DNA from: Theileria orientalis strain Shintoku
Taxonomy: Eukaryota > Apicomplexa > Aconoidasida > Piroplasmida > Theileriidae
Length of the DNA: 64,000 nucleotides
Direction of reading: 5' to 3'
NCBI RefSeq assembly: GCF_000740895.1
Contig: NC_025261.1
Coordinates: forward strand, 682,001-746,000
Shown here: piece after piece, positions 43,916-55,297 of the stretch
Layout: every line of letters begins with the position of its first letter
Numbering within the stretch: position 1 is the first letter of the stretch
Notes under the pieces: model-generated
Told to the model about the DNA's origin: nothing
What the model saw: the letters and a program-made list of their open reading frames with translations, nothing else
The model's database searches: none
Translations under genes and position numbers: made by a program

Positions 43916-44485
43916 ATGAATATGTTGTTCGCAGCCATGGTTGCTGTCGCAACCGTATCCGCAGCTCCCTTCCTTTTGGACCATGACTTGGTTAAGAACA
44001 ATGGACACCCAAAACTCGCAGTATTTCACCACGTAGGAGCAGTTCTCGGCAACGGCGTCAACGAAAATAAACTCAGATTTGTCCACTTGATGCCCAAAGT
44101 CAGCTTCCTCTGCGAGTTCGCAGACGGTCTCGCCTCTGCACATTTCGGCGGTGCTGCAAAACATCACACTTTCCTTAACTTGCCTGAAGGAGAACATCTT
44201 GTTGAAGTGTTGGGTCTATCCAACTGCCACGACTGGCACGTTGTCGTTATGGGAGTTTGGAACGTCGCTGGAGGTTTCCTTTCTCACAAATTGTTTGGTG
44301 GTGTTAAGGGTGAGGGCATGAAGTTCTTCGGACTCATGGATGAGGTAGCAGACTTTGTAAATCTTAAATTGGGCACGTCCCACCTCCCACTGTTTAAAGA
44401 GCTTGTCGCCAAGGGCCTCCCTTCTCACCTCTTTACTCACAAACTCAACCATAAACTCGCAAACCGCTTGGCCCAGTTAGCATAA
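43916..44485 (+). CDS. Small secreted protein of unknown function
   Basis: A single exon of 189 residues. MNMLFAAMVAVATVSAAPF is a textbook signal peptide with AXA-type cleavage. The mature part is His-, Gly- and Leu-rich (NGHPKLAVFHHVGAVLGNG; HDWHVVVMGVWNVAGGFLSH), has two cysteines and no transmembrane helix. Codon use is strongly C-ending (AAC, CTC, GTC, TTC), unlike most genes here, which suggests high expression. A longer in-frame start at 43835 exists, but it would bury the signal peptide and follows an acceptor-like site. I recognise no family. A secreted or parasite-surface protein specific to piroplasms is the likeliest reading. Confidence 0.82.
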   Translation: MNMLFAAMVAVATVSAAPFLLDHDLVKNNGHPKLAVFHHVGAVLGNGVNENKLRFVHLMPKVSFLCEFADGLASAHFGGAAKHHTFLNLPEGEHLVEVLGLSNCHDWHVVVMGVWNVAGGFLSHKLFGGVKGEGMKFFGLMDEVADFVNLKLGTSHLPLFKELVAKGLPSHLFTHKLNHKLANRLAQLA

Positions 44486-44801
44486 ATTAAAGTATGAAAT
44501 CATACGCACTTTTTCGCACATGTTCCATTACAATGTTTGGCAACAAACTAATATCAGTTGTGATAATCACAATTTTGTAATGTGATGCCTAAATTATTAT
44601 ACACACTAGACCATTTACCCACATTTATTTACACATTTTTTAATATCGCGGCCTCTTGAAATTACCATTACAATACTATTATCACAATGTTGATTTAAGG
44701 TATACATTTTAAGGTATAACGGCTGTCTATTAGGCATTGGTCATCGAAGCATAACATCAATGGTACATGTGTAGATAAATGAATATACTTTTGTAAACAC
44801 A

Positions 44802-45333
44802 TTAGTTGGACATGGGCGGCATTGTTCCCTGCACACCCGTCGGCTGCAGCTGTGCCGGAGCGCTTCCAATTAGGCCACGCATTGGTGCCTGAAGTGCGGA
44901 TGCGTTCGGAGCTATTGGAGGCATCCCAGGGCCCACGCCGACCATCAGCGGTGCTCCCCTTCCTGCTGGTGCTGCCTTTCCGGGTCCCACGCCGTATCCC
45001 ATGTGTAAGGGATTCGCAGGCGACTTTGCTGTAAATGAAACTATGTTCTCTCCCCTCAGTAGCACGAAGCCAAGGGTGCGCTTTATCTCCTAAAATCAGT
45101 GTTAGTGCCTATTAATACAGTGATAACTATATACGACTAAAAATGGAAATGTAACTTACGGTTCTGTTTTTGTCCTTCCCTAAAGTCATTCGAAACTCCT
45201 CACAATCTGATAAAACCAAGTTCATGTGTCTATCGAAGGCGACCAGTGTTCCGACGAATTTTCGGTTATCCTTTAGGGTGACTCTGACGTTATATTGCAA
45301 CCAATGTTGCATACGGGTATTCTTTCCAGCCAT
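44802..45333 (-). CDS. SNRPB: Small nuclear ribonucleoprotein SmB
   Basis: Exons 45160-45333 and 44802-45089 on the minus strand encode 153 residues. The Sm fold is clear: MQHWLQYNVRVTLKDNRKFV then GTLVAFDRHMNLVLSDCEEF (Sm1) and RTLGFVLLRGENIVSFTAKS (Sm2). The tail is Pro/Gly/Ala/Met-rich (GVGPGMPPIAPN), as in SmB/B'. SmB is part of the heptameric ring around U1, U2, U4 and U5 snRNAs. The tail lacks the long RG repeats of metazoan SmB. Confidence 0.94.
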
Positions 45334-45739
45334 TATTACAAGTATATTTATTTTAATATGTGCATATCATAATAATTAATTCAATTGCGATGGGCTTAAT
45401 AAAACAAATTATATTATAACACAAAGGAATATGTGGATTCTACATTAAAACCCCTGGTAAAAAATTAAACAAACCATTAAACAGATAAAAGGGAATTTAA
45501 AAACGTATATCAAATAATAAAAAATAAATATATATCAATAAACAGTTATTTTCGAGTATTATATGAATGGGGCAGGATTTTATTAATAAATAATAGTTAT
45601 TAAGATAATGGTTAATTGTTTTTGTTTGAAACAAGGCCACGCAAATTACAAAATATTATTATATTCAGTATGTGTAAATATATTTATATTTAAATTTAAT
45701 TTTGAGTTGTTTTCAATACACATGTTTCTGTTGTACTTA
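45334..45739. other. AT-rich spacer between SmB and the Glu/Pro/Val-repeat gene
   Basis: About 400 bases of AT-rich DNA between the SmB start and the stop of the 864-residue gene (both minus strand). Apart from short frames rich in Phe and Ile, no feature is visible. Confidence 0.5.
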
Positions 45740-48460
45740 TTAGTAATATTTAGCCACATCACGATCCTTCTGTCTTCGTTTCATCCTGTTAAACAGTTTT
45801 TTTGATCGCTCCTTTTCTTCCTCTACGTTTTAATTGATCGATATTGCTCACACTTACCTTTGTAAAGCCATGTGTTTTCTGTTTTGCCGGTGCCCTGTGC
45901 ACTATTATCGTTCACACCGTTGCCGTTGCTAAGTCTTTCCTTCCTTTTGTTGCCCTTTAGACCAGCAAAGAGGCTTCTCCTCACGTTCATCCTTGGTGCC
46001 TTGTCTCCGAACTCCTCCTTATCTCCTGAAATATCGTAATATAGTGTCTGGTGACTTTGAATACAATGAATCTTAGTTGACTTACTGTTTTTTACCCATC
46101 CTATGGTTCCAGCTAGTATTTCGAGGTTTTTTCTGGCGTACGTTTGAAGGACAATTGCCGACGAGGCCCTATTATTTAAACATATTTTGAGAAGTATTGG
46201 TGATCCTGGTGATGTCGGTATTTCTTCAGATGTTAGATCCGTCGCTTTGATTTCAAAAACATCGTTTTGAGACTTGATGATCAGCAGGTCATTATTGTAG
46301 TTGAACATGACGGTACACAACGCCGACGTTGCGGTTTTGTTGGCTAAAGACAATGAGTAAAAACTAAACTTACAGTTGACTGCGAACACTGTCGCTTCGA
46401 ATCCCTTTATCAGAACGTTGTTTTTGGTGTTCTTTAATGGCCGAATCACCTCTTTGTTCTTAGCATTGATATAAACTTCACCTGGTGCCTTAGGTACAAT
46501 CGCCGTTTCATTTTTGGCTTCTTCAACAGGTTTCACTTCTTCAACTTGTTCTACTGGTTTTATCTCTGTAGGTTTTACTTCTTCAACTGGTTCTGTTGGT
46601 TCTACGGGTTTTACTTCTTCAACTGGTTCTGTTGGTTCTACGGGTTTTACTTCTTCAACTGGTTCTGTTGGTTCTGCTTCAACTTCTTCAACCGGTTTTG
46701 TATCGGTTTGTTCTTCAACAGACTCAGGTGGTTCGATTGGTTCAGCCGGTTCTGCTTCAATTGGTAATTCAACAGGTTCTATTACAATTGGTTTTTTAAT
46801 CGGTATCAGTTTTTTAACTGGTTTGACCGGTTCTACCTCGATTGGTTCTTCAACGCTTTCATTCACCTCGTCTTCTTTCCTTGTATCGATGGCATCTTGT
46901 TCTTTCGACGAAGGTTCACTGGTTTGGTAATCAGTTATTTCTGGACTTTCAGAAGCGACATTGGAAGTGGTAAGGTTTTCATCTGATGCTATGGTATCAT
47001 TCGGCCCAGAGTCTGTTGGTGATTCATCAGAAGCTTTGATAGGATCCCCTGCTGTCTCTTCACTTTTCACAGCTGAAGTGTTTATGGGTTCCTTTATTCT
47101 TAATTTCAGAGGTAAGGGTTGTTTTTTCCTTGGGAACAAAATAGGTCTAATGGCAAATGGCATAGGATAAAATGGGACTTTATGATCTGAACGATCACCA
47201 CTTTTAACATCGCTTGATGGTGGTTGTGTACTATCTTTGGCCACTAATGATGCACCGTCGTCTGATTTTGTTGTTGGCACATTAGAATTTTGGGATGATT
47301 TTTGCTCAAGGGGATCATCAAAAGCGACTGTTGAATGCTGCGATACTGCTTCGTTTTCAAGTGTTTTTGAATCACCTGAAACTGTCTTTACTGATGGGAA
47401 CTTAGATAATTGTCTGCTGAACGATTCCGGCGACGATAACACATTTGGCGATTCGATCACTTGAGATATTTCCTCATTCGATAAAATCCTCTCTATATCA
47501 TCCTTTTGATAGTTAGCCAGCCTGTCGATAAACACGGGATCGTTATCTAGTGATTTAATTATTGAAACTATGGTTGGATTGTTTTCAGATTTTATCCTGT
47601 CTAATCTTGTTTTTATTACAATGTCGCGATTATAAGGTTCGGGCTCGAGCTCTACAATTTCATCCTCATAACCAGTTAATTCGTAATCGTCCAACACGTT
47701 TGCTCTATCATAACTGCGTTTCCTTTGAACTGTGTCATCAATAAAGGTCTTTTCCCTAACAATCTTATAGGTTAGTGGGATTCCTCGGTCGACCTCAGCC
47801 TTACTAGTGTGCTGTTGATCCAAGTCATAATGGTCATCAATAAAACGTTTTTTCCTTATAACATGTTTGTTTACAAGTAGGTCTGTTGTTCTGTGAGGAC
47901 TTATTGTCTCAGGACATGTGTATATATAATCTTCCTTGTCGAGCCGGTTTAGATCCGAGCACTTGTAACAGTTTACGTCACTCCGAAATTTGTACGAAGG
48001 TTTAACTGTTTTGTTAGAAGCCTGTTTATCATCCTTTTTATTTTCATGTTTTATTTCTGCTTCCTCTTTTTTGGGAAATACGTAAGTGTTACCGGTCTCC
48101 GTAAAAGGGTATACCAGCGAGTACAGAGTATTCAATACAATCTGAGGTCTTATTTTAGGCTTTGAGTTCACTTTTTTTTCTTCAGGTACCTCTTCCTTTT
48201 CCTCTTGCAAAGATTCGAATAGATTTAGTGGTTTAGGAGGAACTGAATAAAAATTAATATATAATACATATACCTAGAGTAATTTGAGGATCGCTTATAT
48301 TATTTGTCTTATATTTTTCGATTTTTGGTGAAACATTTGTTTTTTCATTTTTAAAATTTATACTACGTTTAACCACCTTTTTGGGGGATACGGGAGTTGC
48401 TTTATAGCACACGATCCCTTCATTATAGAAGAATATATAGTCTCTTCTTAAGAGATGCAT
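45740..48460 (-). CDS. Large protein of unknown function with Glu/Pro/Val repeats (4 exons)
   Basis: Exons 48274-48460, 46086-48242, 45858-46025 and 45740-45822 join to 864 residues. Residues 1-300 are charged. The centre (about residues 470-570) is built from repeats of PVEEVKPVEPTEPVEEVKP and related Glu/Pro/Lys/Val units. A probably folded part follows (VLIKGFEATVFAVNCKFSFY; LLIIKSQNDVFEIKATDL; ILLKICLNNRASSAIVLQTY). The last exon ends KKLFNRMKRRQKDRDVAKYY. Two splice choices are inferred. The 60-base intron 46026-46085 has GTAAGT/TTTCAG signals but no stop, so it could be retained. The last intron, 45823-45857, has GTAAGT/GTAG. I do not recognise the family. The folded part loosely recalls a PH-like or beta-sandwich domain, which is a guess. 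Confidence 0.75.
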
Positions 48461-48994
48461 CTTAATACAAAATTTAAATCGAAAGCATTATTTTATTAAA
48501 AAGAACATAATGATCATATAAATAACACAAATCACATATTAAATCTATAAACTAAGATCAAATATATATAATATTACGAAATTCCGTTGGACGCAGATGT
48601 GTGAGTCAGTATATAGTAAGCCAATTCAACAAATGTTTTAAATAATTCATAAATAAAATTAATAAATAGAAATAGATCTAGGTGAACTTTAACATGAAAC
48701 TTATAGGAAGTTGATAAATTAGAACAATAAGTGTAATAGATAAATACAGAGGAATCATCAGTTTTTACGGTCGAGAATGATTTATTCATTAATTTAATTA
48801 ATTTATTAATTTAGAACTAAAGAATCTTATTGAACTGAATTATATTATTATAAACTTTTACTGTTCATTCTGTTTACCCACATATTAGTACATTCGTATT
48901 GATTATTAATTTATATGGAATCTTCTATCTTTGTATTTATTATTTGGTTATTGAACTTTGTAATATAGTTTTAATTGGTTTTTGTTTGATCAGA
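48461..48994. other. AT-rich divergent promoter region
   Basis: About 530 bases separate the 864-residue gene (minus) and DPH1 (plus). It is extremely AT-rich with many ATTTAT and TTAATT words. No gene, RNA or repeat can be supported. Confidence 0.55.
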
Positions 48995-50545
48995 ATGGGT
49001 TCCGAATTGGTTTCTTTACATATGACCAGTTTCACCATTAAAACTGGCAAACTATCGCAACTGGAGGAAGAATACTTGGATAAACTTGTTTTAAAATCTC
49101 TACCAGTAAATTATAATTTTGAGCTTAGAAAATGTGTGTACAGAATAAGGAAGGATAACTATTGCTGTGTAGCCCTTCAGATGCCGGAAGGACTGCTCGC
49201 CTGGGCCCCTGAAATAAGCGAAATACTACAGTTCTTCTGTCCAACACTAAAAGAGGTACGTATTTAATATATATCGAGTAACCTGGTGATAAATCCATCT
49301 TTAGGTTATAATCATGGCCGATGTCACGTACGGAGCATGTTGCATAGACGATTATACAGCAAAAAATCTGGGTTGCGACTTACTAATACACTACGGACAC
49401 TCCTGTTTAGTGCCAGTTACAGAAGTTGGAGTAAATTGCCTTTATATTTTCGTTGAAATTACCTTTTCGTCTCAAAAGTTATCAAACGCAATTGAGTCGT
49501 CTTTTAAGCCGGATGAACACATCATAATGATGGGAACTATTCAGTACTCTAACGTTATACGTGAAGCAGTGAATATTATAAACAAAGGGGGGTACTTTAA
49601 GTACTTGATCGACGTGCCGCAAGTGTCTCCTCTGCTCCCAGGGGAGGTTTTGGGGTGCACATCGCCAATAATTGACCAAAATAACTTAAAAGTAAACGAA
49701 AACCATAAAGCAGAGTCCAGCGTACACGACCGAGCTGAAGTATCGCACATCATAATATTCGTGGCCGACGGAAGATTTCACCTGGAAAGCACCCTAATTC
49801 AGAATCCAGGCATTAAGCTGTACCGCTTCGACCCGTTCAACAAGGTATTAGTGAGTTTATATAGTTATTTGGTTCGTTGGCTGTCAGAATTCATGAATGC
49901 GTGATTGTGTTATTGATTGCGTACAGATATTTTCCGAGGAGGCATACGATTTGGACACTTTACACTCTGTAAGGAAGAAGGCAATTTTGAAGGCCACGGA
50001 GGCCAGAAGTGTGTGCATAATACTAAGTACACTCGGGAGACAAGGGAACGTGAATATATTAAATAACATTTGCAGCCTGTTGTCAGAAAGGAACATCAAG
50101 CACGTTAAACTGCTACTTTCTGAAATAACAATTGACAAAATATTGAATTTGAATGTCGACTGCTCAATTCAGGTTAGTAGTGTTACCTGCTATACTGGTA
50201 TTTAAATCGGTGTATTTATCAGTATATAACAGTAATAGCCATGATTGTGCAGATTGGATGCCCTAGACTATCCATTGATTGGGGAGATTCTTTCCCTAAG
50301 CCGCTTTTGAACCCATACGAGGCCTATGTAGCCTTCAAGAGCATAGACTACAGACAGGTGTACCCTATGGACTACTACTCTAAGTCGGGAGGGGAGTGGT
50401 CGAATTACACAACCAGTAAGTCCCGGACGCTGTTAATGAAGCATTAGATGCCAAGTGTTGCGATAAGTCAAACGTGCGCGATGCCATTAGGCAGAGGTTG
50501 CTGCAAAGATCCTTAATGGCAAGGAGCATTGGATATTCGAAATAA
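48995..50545 (+). CDS. DPH1: Diphthamide biosynthesis protein DPH1
   Basis: Exons 48995-49255, 49305-49844, 49927-50172, 50253-50415 and 50448-50545 encode 435 residues, normal for DPH1. [38 protein letters not shown] and [13 protein letters not shown] are family blocks. [20 protein letters not shown] and [20 protein letters not shown] follow. Cysteines in GACC and IGCPR fit the [4Fe-4S] cluster ligands. With DPH2 it transfers a 3-amino-3-carboxypropyl group from S-adenosylmethionine to the target histidine of elongation factor 2. The last intron is just 32 bases (50416-50447), and reading through it would end the protein early. The new end reads [20 protein letters not shown], similar to other DPH1 tails. 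Confidence 0.95.
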
Positions 50546-50716
50546 CACACATAATACACTACTATGGTGTTCATACACATGTATATACTCATATGCATTA
50601 CACACTCATGTGTATGACATACACACATATATTTAATAAATCACACACTCGTTTATACATAATATAATATATACTAATTAACACGAATAATCACATACCT
50701 ACCAAACATTATAAAA
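50546..50716. repeat. CA-rich spacer between convergent DPH1 and SDHAF2
   Basis: The 171 bases between the two stop codons are rich in ACACAC, CATAC and ATGTAT words, followed by an AT-rich stretch. It resembles the CA-rich spacers at 27796-28070 and 59455-59540. Confidence 0.6.
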
Positions 50717-51229
50717 TTATTTATATTTACTTGTTACAAATGACTTGATGTGGTAAACAACTTCATTTCCTTCATTGTAGTCTACTTTTCCCATTAAAAT
50801 GTCATATATTGTGCACGTTTCCATATCCAGAAACGACTCAAATTCACTGAGATTAGCGTCAATGAAGTCAGGGTTCAGTCTGATGAATTCAGGCAGTATC
50901 AAGTCCAGTTCCTTCATGCCCGTATTCATTGCCCTGAATAGCAATCTCTTCTTTCTCAACTCCAAACTTTCTGATGAATACCACCTGCAGATACGGTTCA
51001 CGTCATTCGACTTACAAGGTCGAAGGTATATATTTGTGTCACTTTTACACCTTTGACCATCAGTGTGTGTGTTAGTAATGCGACTTCCAGTGCCAGTATG
51101 TGTGATCCTTTTACGTCGTATAATGCCAATTGGTGTGTTGATAGTAGAAAGTGAACCCAATAGCATCGGCATACTGAGGTATAAACCATTCAGACCAATG
51201 CCACTCCTGCTTATGATACTTGAAGACAT
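50717..51229 (-). CDS. SDHAF2: Succinate dehydrogenase assembly factor 2 (SDHAF2/Sdh5)
   Basis: A single exon of 170 residues from the ATG at 51229. The N-terminal ~80 residues are Ser/Thr/Arg-rich and basic, a plausible mitochondrial presequence. The core RKKRLLFRAMNTGMKELDLI matches the R..R..GM.E.D motif of Sdh5. LSEFESFLDMETCTIYDILM matches the helix that contains L..FE..LD..D..LY.W in the family. SDHAF2 helps attach FAD covalently to SdhA in the matrix. A possible GTAAAT donor close to the stop is ignored because the frame ends acceptably. Confidence 0.85.
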   Translation of the reverse strand: MSSSIISRSGIGLNGLYLSMPMLLGSLSTINTPIGIIRRKRITHTGTGSRITNTHTDGQRCKSDTNIYLRPCKSNDVNRICRWYSSESLELRKKRLLFRAMNTGMKELDLILPEFIRLNPDFIDANLSEFESFLDMETCTIYDILMGKVDYNEGNEVVYHIKSFVTSKYK

Positions 51230-51339
51230 CCTGTAAAGCTGGTGCTACTCCTCGGATTCTTTACCAAGTTGAAATTCTGAAACAATCAGTCTAACGTTAA
51301 AAAACAACAGTACAATCTACCTCACTGTGGCTATGGCAG

Positions 51340-52339
51340 CTATGTTTTAAAACTCGTCAGCGTCAGGAAGTCAAAGTCTTCGGGCATTTTAAGCCAGTAT
51401 TCGTGTGAACAGTTATATATAGATATATATGTATCGTATGACATGTTAGACAGGTCCACTGGGAATATTATCAGTGCTGGGTTAAACTCAGCTGCCATGT
51501 CAAGGGAGTACACGCTCGCGCCCTTCAGCGTCCTCTGCATCTTCGTGATGTCGTGGATGCTCCTGTTGTTCATTTTCATCATACTTTCGACTACATATTG
51601 ATGTATGCGTGCTTAATTTAGTGCTAACTAATGCGGTGAGTCAAACTTACTATGGTTTTTGGAGAGAATGAAGTTTGACGGGATCTCAGGAAGCACGTTT
51701 GGCATTCCTGGTATCGGCGCCATGCCTAGTTTACCCGGCCTCGTCGCCATGACCGGAAGTGGTGGAATCATGGTCGTTGGTAACCCCTGATGACTCAGCG
51801 TCGGCGTGTGGCTTTTGAGTAGTTTTACAAACCTCTTTTCAAACAGCCTGCACAACTCATATCCGTTCTCTCTGTCTATTTCATCTCCATTTTTGCTGGA
51901 GGCTATTGACCTGTCGTTGTTGTACTTGTTGTTGAGGTGCGAGTACTCTTTTGCGCTCAACTCCAGGCACCTTATCCATCCGATGTCAAACAGGTGCCCG
52001 TCAAACTTAACACTCGGGAACTTACTTCTGCTCTTTGAGGCTCCTCCTGGCTTCGACTTCATCAGGGCGTATCCCAGGAGCGCTTCGCCCGATGATATTA
52101 TCAGTACTACGTTATATTTATCTTCATAGTCCTTAGCCAGCCTCTTCTCATTGTACGGTTTCGTACTCCAAATATCATATTCCAAGCTGGTCACAATGAG
52201 ATCCTTATCGGAGGTCTTTAAGAAATAATACCTGTTCCTTTTGTGCGAATCTATAAATATGCCAATCTGTTTGCAACTTACATAGCGATTTTGCCTTTAT
52301 GTGCGGAGCATTTTTATAAAAATACTTTGAAAGGTCCAT
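51340..52339 (-). CDS. YTH-domain m6A reader
   Basis: Exons 52282-52339, 51651-52250 and 51340-51590 give 302 residues. The YTH domain begins at about residue 18 (NRYYFLKTSDKDLIVTSLEY) and contains DIWSTKPYNEKRL and FDIGWIRCLELSAKEYSHLN. These supply the two tryptophans expected in the aromatic cage, and ENGYELCRLFEKRF closes the domain. A Pro/Met-rich linker (PTTMIPPLPVMATRPGKLG) and a C-terminal segment of about 80 residues follow. YTH proteins bind N6-methyladenosine in mRNA. No CCCH zinc fingers are attached, unlike the plant and Toxoplasma CPSF30-YTH protein. A CPSF30-like gene lies about 11 kb downstream in this window. Confidence 0.9.
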
Positions 52340-52769
52340 TCAAACAGACGAGCTCAATGAGAATAACATAATTTAAGGGTTTGATTTATAATTTAGAACA
52401 ATACACAGATTAAAAGGCGATATAATGTACAAATTATTAAAGTCAACCGATATTAAATTACAAATTTTTATATTAATTAGAAATACATATATACTTTCCA
52501 ATTATAAATCACCAAAATTAAATAATATTTACAGTTATAAATCCACTTTATTTACAATGTCAAGTTGGATGGGGTCGGAAAACGTAAAATTTTTATTATT
52601 AACGTATCTTCAACAACCTAAAATGTTTTAATTCATATATTTTTTTGCTGGTTTAACAATCTGTTTTTTTTGACTAGAGTATATAAACTGGTTTTGACAC
52701 ATTTGTACAAAACTAATATCACAGGATTCTTCTCTGTTCATCTTCCTTTCATCGCCAATTTGTTTCGAA
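52340..52769. other. Divergent promoter region, YTH / SRRM1-like
   Basis: About 430 bases of AT-rich DNA separate the YTH start (minus) from the SRRM1-like start (plus). A short plus-strand frame (52425-52631) is Lys/Asn/Tyr-rich and not convincing. Nothing else is visible. Confidence 0.5.
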
Positions 52770-54040
52770 ATGTTCCAGCCTAGGAATTTCACCAAGGGGG
52801 ATGATAATAACCCTATTTTGGTCGGGAAGGAAAAGGAGTTATACGAATCCAAAAACTGGCCGAAGTCGTTCTCGAAACCGGTCAATATAACCAAGGTTAG
52901 GATTGACGCCTTTAAACCCTGGATCACAAAGCGTGTATCTGAGCTCATGGGCGTGGAAGATGACATTGTTGTAGACTACTGTATTGGTCAGCTGAAGGAT
53001 CTTGGAGAGTCCGACGCCAAGAGGAATTCGCAGCTCGCAGGTACACACCAAATTTTTACCTTATTTTTTAGGCGACGGTGGAGCGGTATTCAATGAAAAA
53101 CCGAAGCTTGACCCGAAACGACTTCAGATCAGCCTAACGGGGTTTATGGCCAAGAAGGCAGGCGTGTTTGTGCGGGAGCTCTGGGACCTGCTCCTGTCCG
53201 CCCAGGATAGTGAGCACGGCATCCCTCAGCTGTTTATCGACGAGAAGAAACAGGAGCTTAAGGGCCAGGTCAGTGAGGACGAGGAATCGGATAACCGCTC
53301 ACTCTCCGACCACTCTGACCACAGAGACGACCACAGGCACAATCGACACGACCACTCCGACGGCGAACTGAACAGCCACTCCAAGCGGGAGAGGAGAGAG
53401 CGGGAGCCCTCCAGGGAGAGGCCCCGTCGCCACGACAGGGATGAACGACATCGCAGACATAGGCACCGGGAGAGAGATAGGGAGAGGGAAAAGGACAAGC
53501 GCAGGGATCGAGGCAGACACAGGGACAAAGTTAGGGACCGGGATAAGGACAGAGACCGCGAAAGGGACAGGAAAAGAGATAAAGTCAGGGATCGTGTCGG
53601 AGACAGGGACAGAGATAAGGACAAGGACAGAGACAGGGATAGGGATAGGGATAGGGAACTCGACAAGGATAGGGACAGGGACAGGAAAAGGTCCAGCAGT
53701 TCCGGGTCCTCGGGCTCGAGGGTGAGAAGGGCCTCCAGTTCCACCGAGTCCCACCATCGGAGGCGTCGCCGCAGGCCGTCTTCCCGCGAGAGATACAGGA
53801 AGCGGAGGTCCCACTCGTCCTCCCCTAGAAAGAGCGGCAGCAGCAGTAGCAGCGGCGCCAGACGCAGGACTCGCCGTAAAGAGAAAAAACGCTACCCTTC
53901 AAGCTCGTCCTCAATCGACCCCGGTATTTTACACTCCATTTAGCTACCGCACACCTATTTCGCACATTGTTAATGTTCTTTCTTTAGAGCGAGTCAAGGA
54001 GCTATCGAAACAATTGGTGAACCGTTCAGAGAGTAACTAG
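52770..54040 (+). CDS. SRRM1: SRRM1/SRm160-like splicing coactivator (PWI domain plus RS tail)
   Basis: Exons 52770-53040, 53072-53923 and 53988-54040 give 391 residues. The PWI domain spans about residues 35-140: VRIDAFKPWITKRVSELMGV, EDDIVVDYCIGQLKD and LQISLTGFMAKKAGVFVREL then WDLLLSAQ. From about residue 175 the protein is a long Arg/Asp/Glu/Lys tail, changing to RS-rich (RSSSSGSSGSRVRRASSS). The PWI-plus-RS order is that of SRRM1, which bridges splicing factors and binds RNA in the nucleus. The first intron is 31 bases. The GC content of the tail is high. Confidence 0.9.
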
Positions 54041-54146
54041 CGACTTGGAACACTCCCTCGTGGTTACTAGCAACGTATCATTCAGTAACTGGTGATCAAT
54101 GTTTACATTGTGTATACATGAATACTGAATAGCGTTTACATGGCCA

Positions 54147-55181
54147 TTAAGCTCTTGATAGATATTCCCTCATCTTAGTGTCGGACGCCTTTACGGCTTC
54201 CATGACTTCATCAAACTCGTTCCTAAAGTAACATTACCGCTATTACTGATACCATTAATACGATATCAATTACTATTGCACAACAGTGCTGGCACTACCA
54301 TATGAATGCATTAATAAATAATCAACTCACATCTGTCTTATCTGTGCGGGCGAGTAGTGTCTGACCCTTCCAAAGTTCCTGAGGTCGCCCAGCACCTTCT
54401 CGAGAGGGTAGAAGAAGGGGGCCTTGAAGAGGCTGAACGCTGAGATTGGTGGGAGCAGTGCGTGCATATCCACGTGGCAGTGCGCGTTTGGGTAGTTGAA
54501 CCCCCAAACGACGCTCTTTAAAAGCTCCTTCCAGCTCTTACTCCTGTCACTGGCGCCTTCACCGACAAGGGCCCTCAGTTTACCCAGAGTCAACCCATCG
54601 ACGCTGGGCACGCACACCTTACCACTGACTATGTCATTCAGCACGAGCACGCACCTGTCTGCAATTCTGTTTAACAGCTCAACGTGCGACTTTCTGAAAT
54701 TTTTTATGTCGTAGAACGTTCCGTTCGGAAACGCTGATAAATGAATGAACGCGGAAGGGTTCCTGTTTAACATGATTGTGAAGTCGAAGCATCTGTACAG
54801 CACCGGCGTATTCAACTCATTTTCACGCCCACAGTCACTAGCAACACTGTGTGAACCGGTTGCTACATTGGCGCCGGTGCCGCTAGCAATGGCATTTACA
54901 TTGCCGGGTCCTCTCGTACTCTTCCTCCAGTTGCTCACTTCACAAATGTGGTCTAGGCTTCTGAACCTTATGTCCGCGTCACTCAGCGTGTTTGAGCAGT
55001 TGAAACAGCTGATCAGTGCTAGGCTGTTTAGCGACTGGCACTCGCTGCACTTCTTCACGTAGAATCTGTTTGTATAAAACTTCCCGTGCGTAGCTGAGTG
55101 ATGTAGATGCCGTGCGCCCACCAGCTTCGTGTTTTTAAGACAGGGGTTAAAACCCCTAAATACCGCCTTGGCTGTGTTCAT
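54147..55181 (-). CDS. HIT-like protein with N-terminal zinc ribbon, probably mitochondrial
   Basis: Exons 54331-55181 and 54147-54222 on the minus strand give 308 residues. A basic, Phe/Arg-containing N-terminus suggests a mitochondrial presequence. At about residues 45-65 a CSECQ...CFNCS cysteine set (CX2C-X10-CX2C) looks like a zinc ribbon. Later, YRCFDFTIMLNRNPSAFIHL and VWGFNYPNAHCHVDMHALLP resemble the core strands and histidine cluster of HIT-family hydrolases, with the variant spacing HxHxxxH. HIT proteins act on nucleotide phosphates. Whether this one is active is uncertain. The second exon (MNEFDEVMEAVKASDTKM) is helical. The histidine-triad call is moderate; the gene model is firmer. 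Confidence 0.6.
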
Positions 55182-55297
55182 CCTTGCCTTTCTTATACGC
55201 TTGATTTAAACTCTGTTCTTATTTAAAATTTAAAATTCAAATCGAGGTATCAGTGCCGTTACAACTTAATATACAATCTCACCCTAGGTCAACCCCG

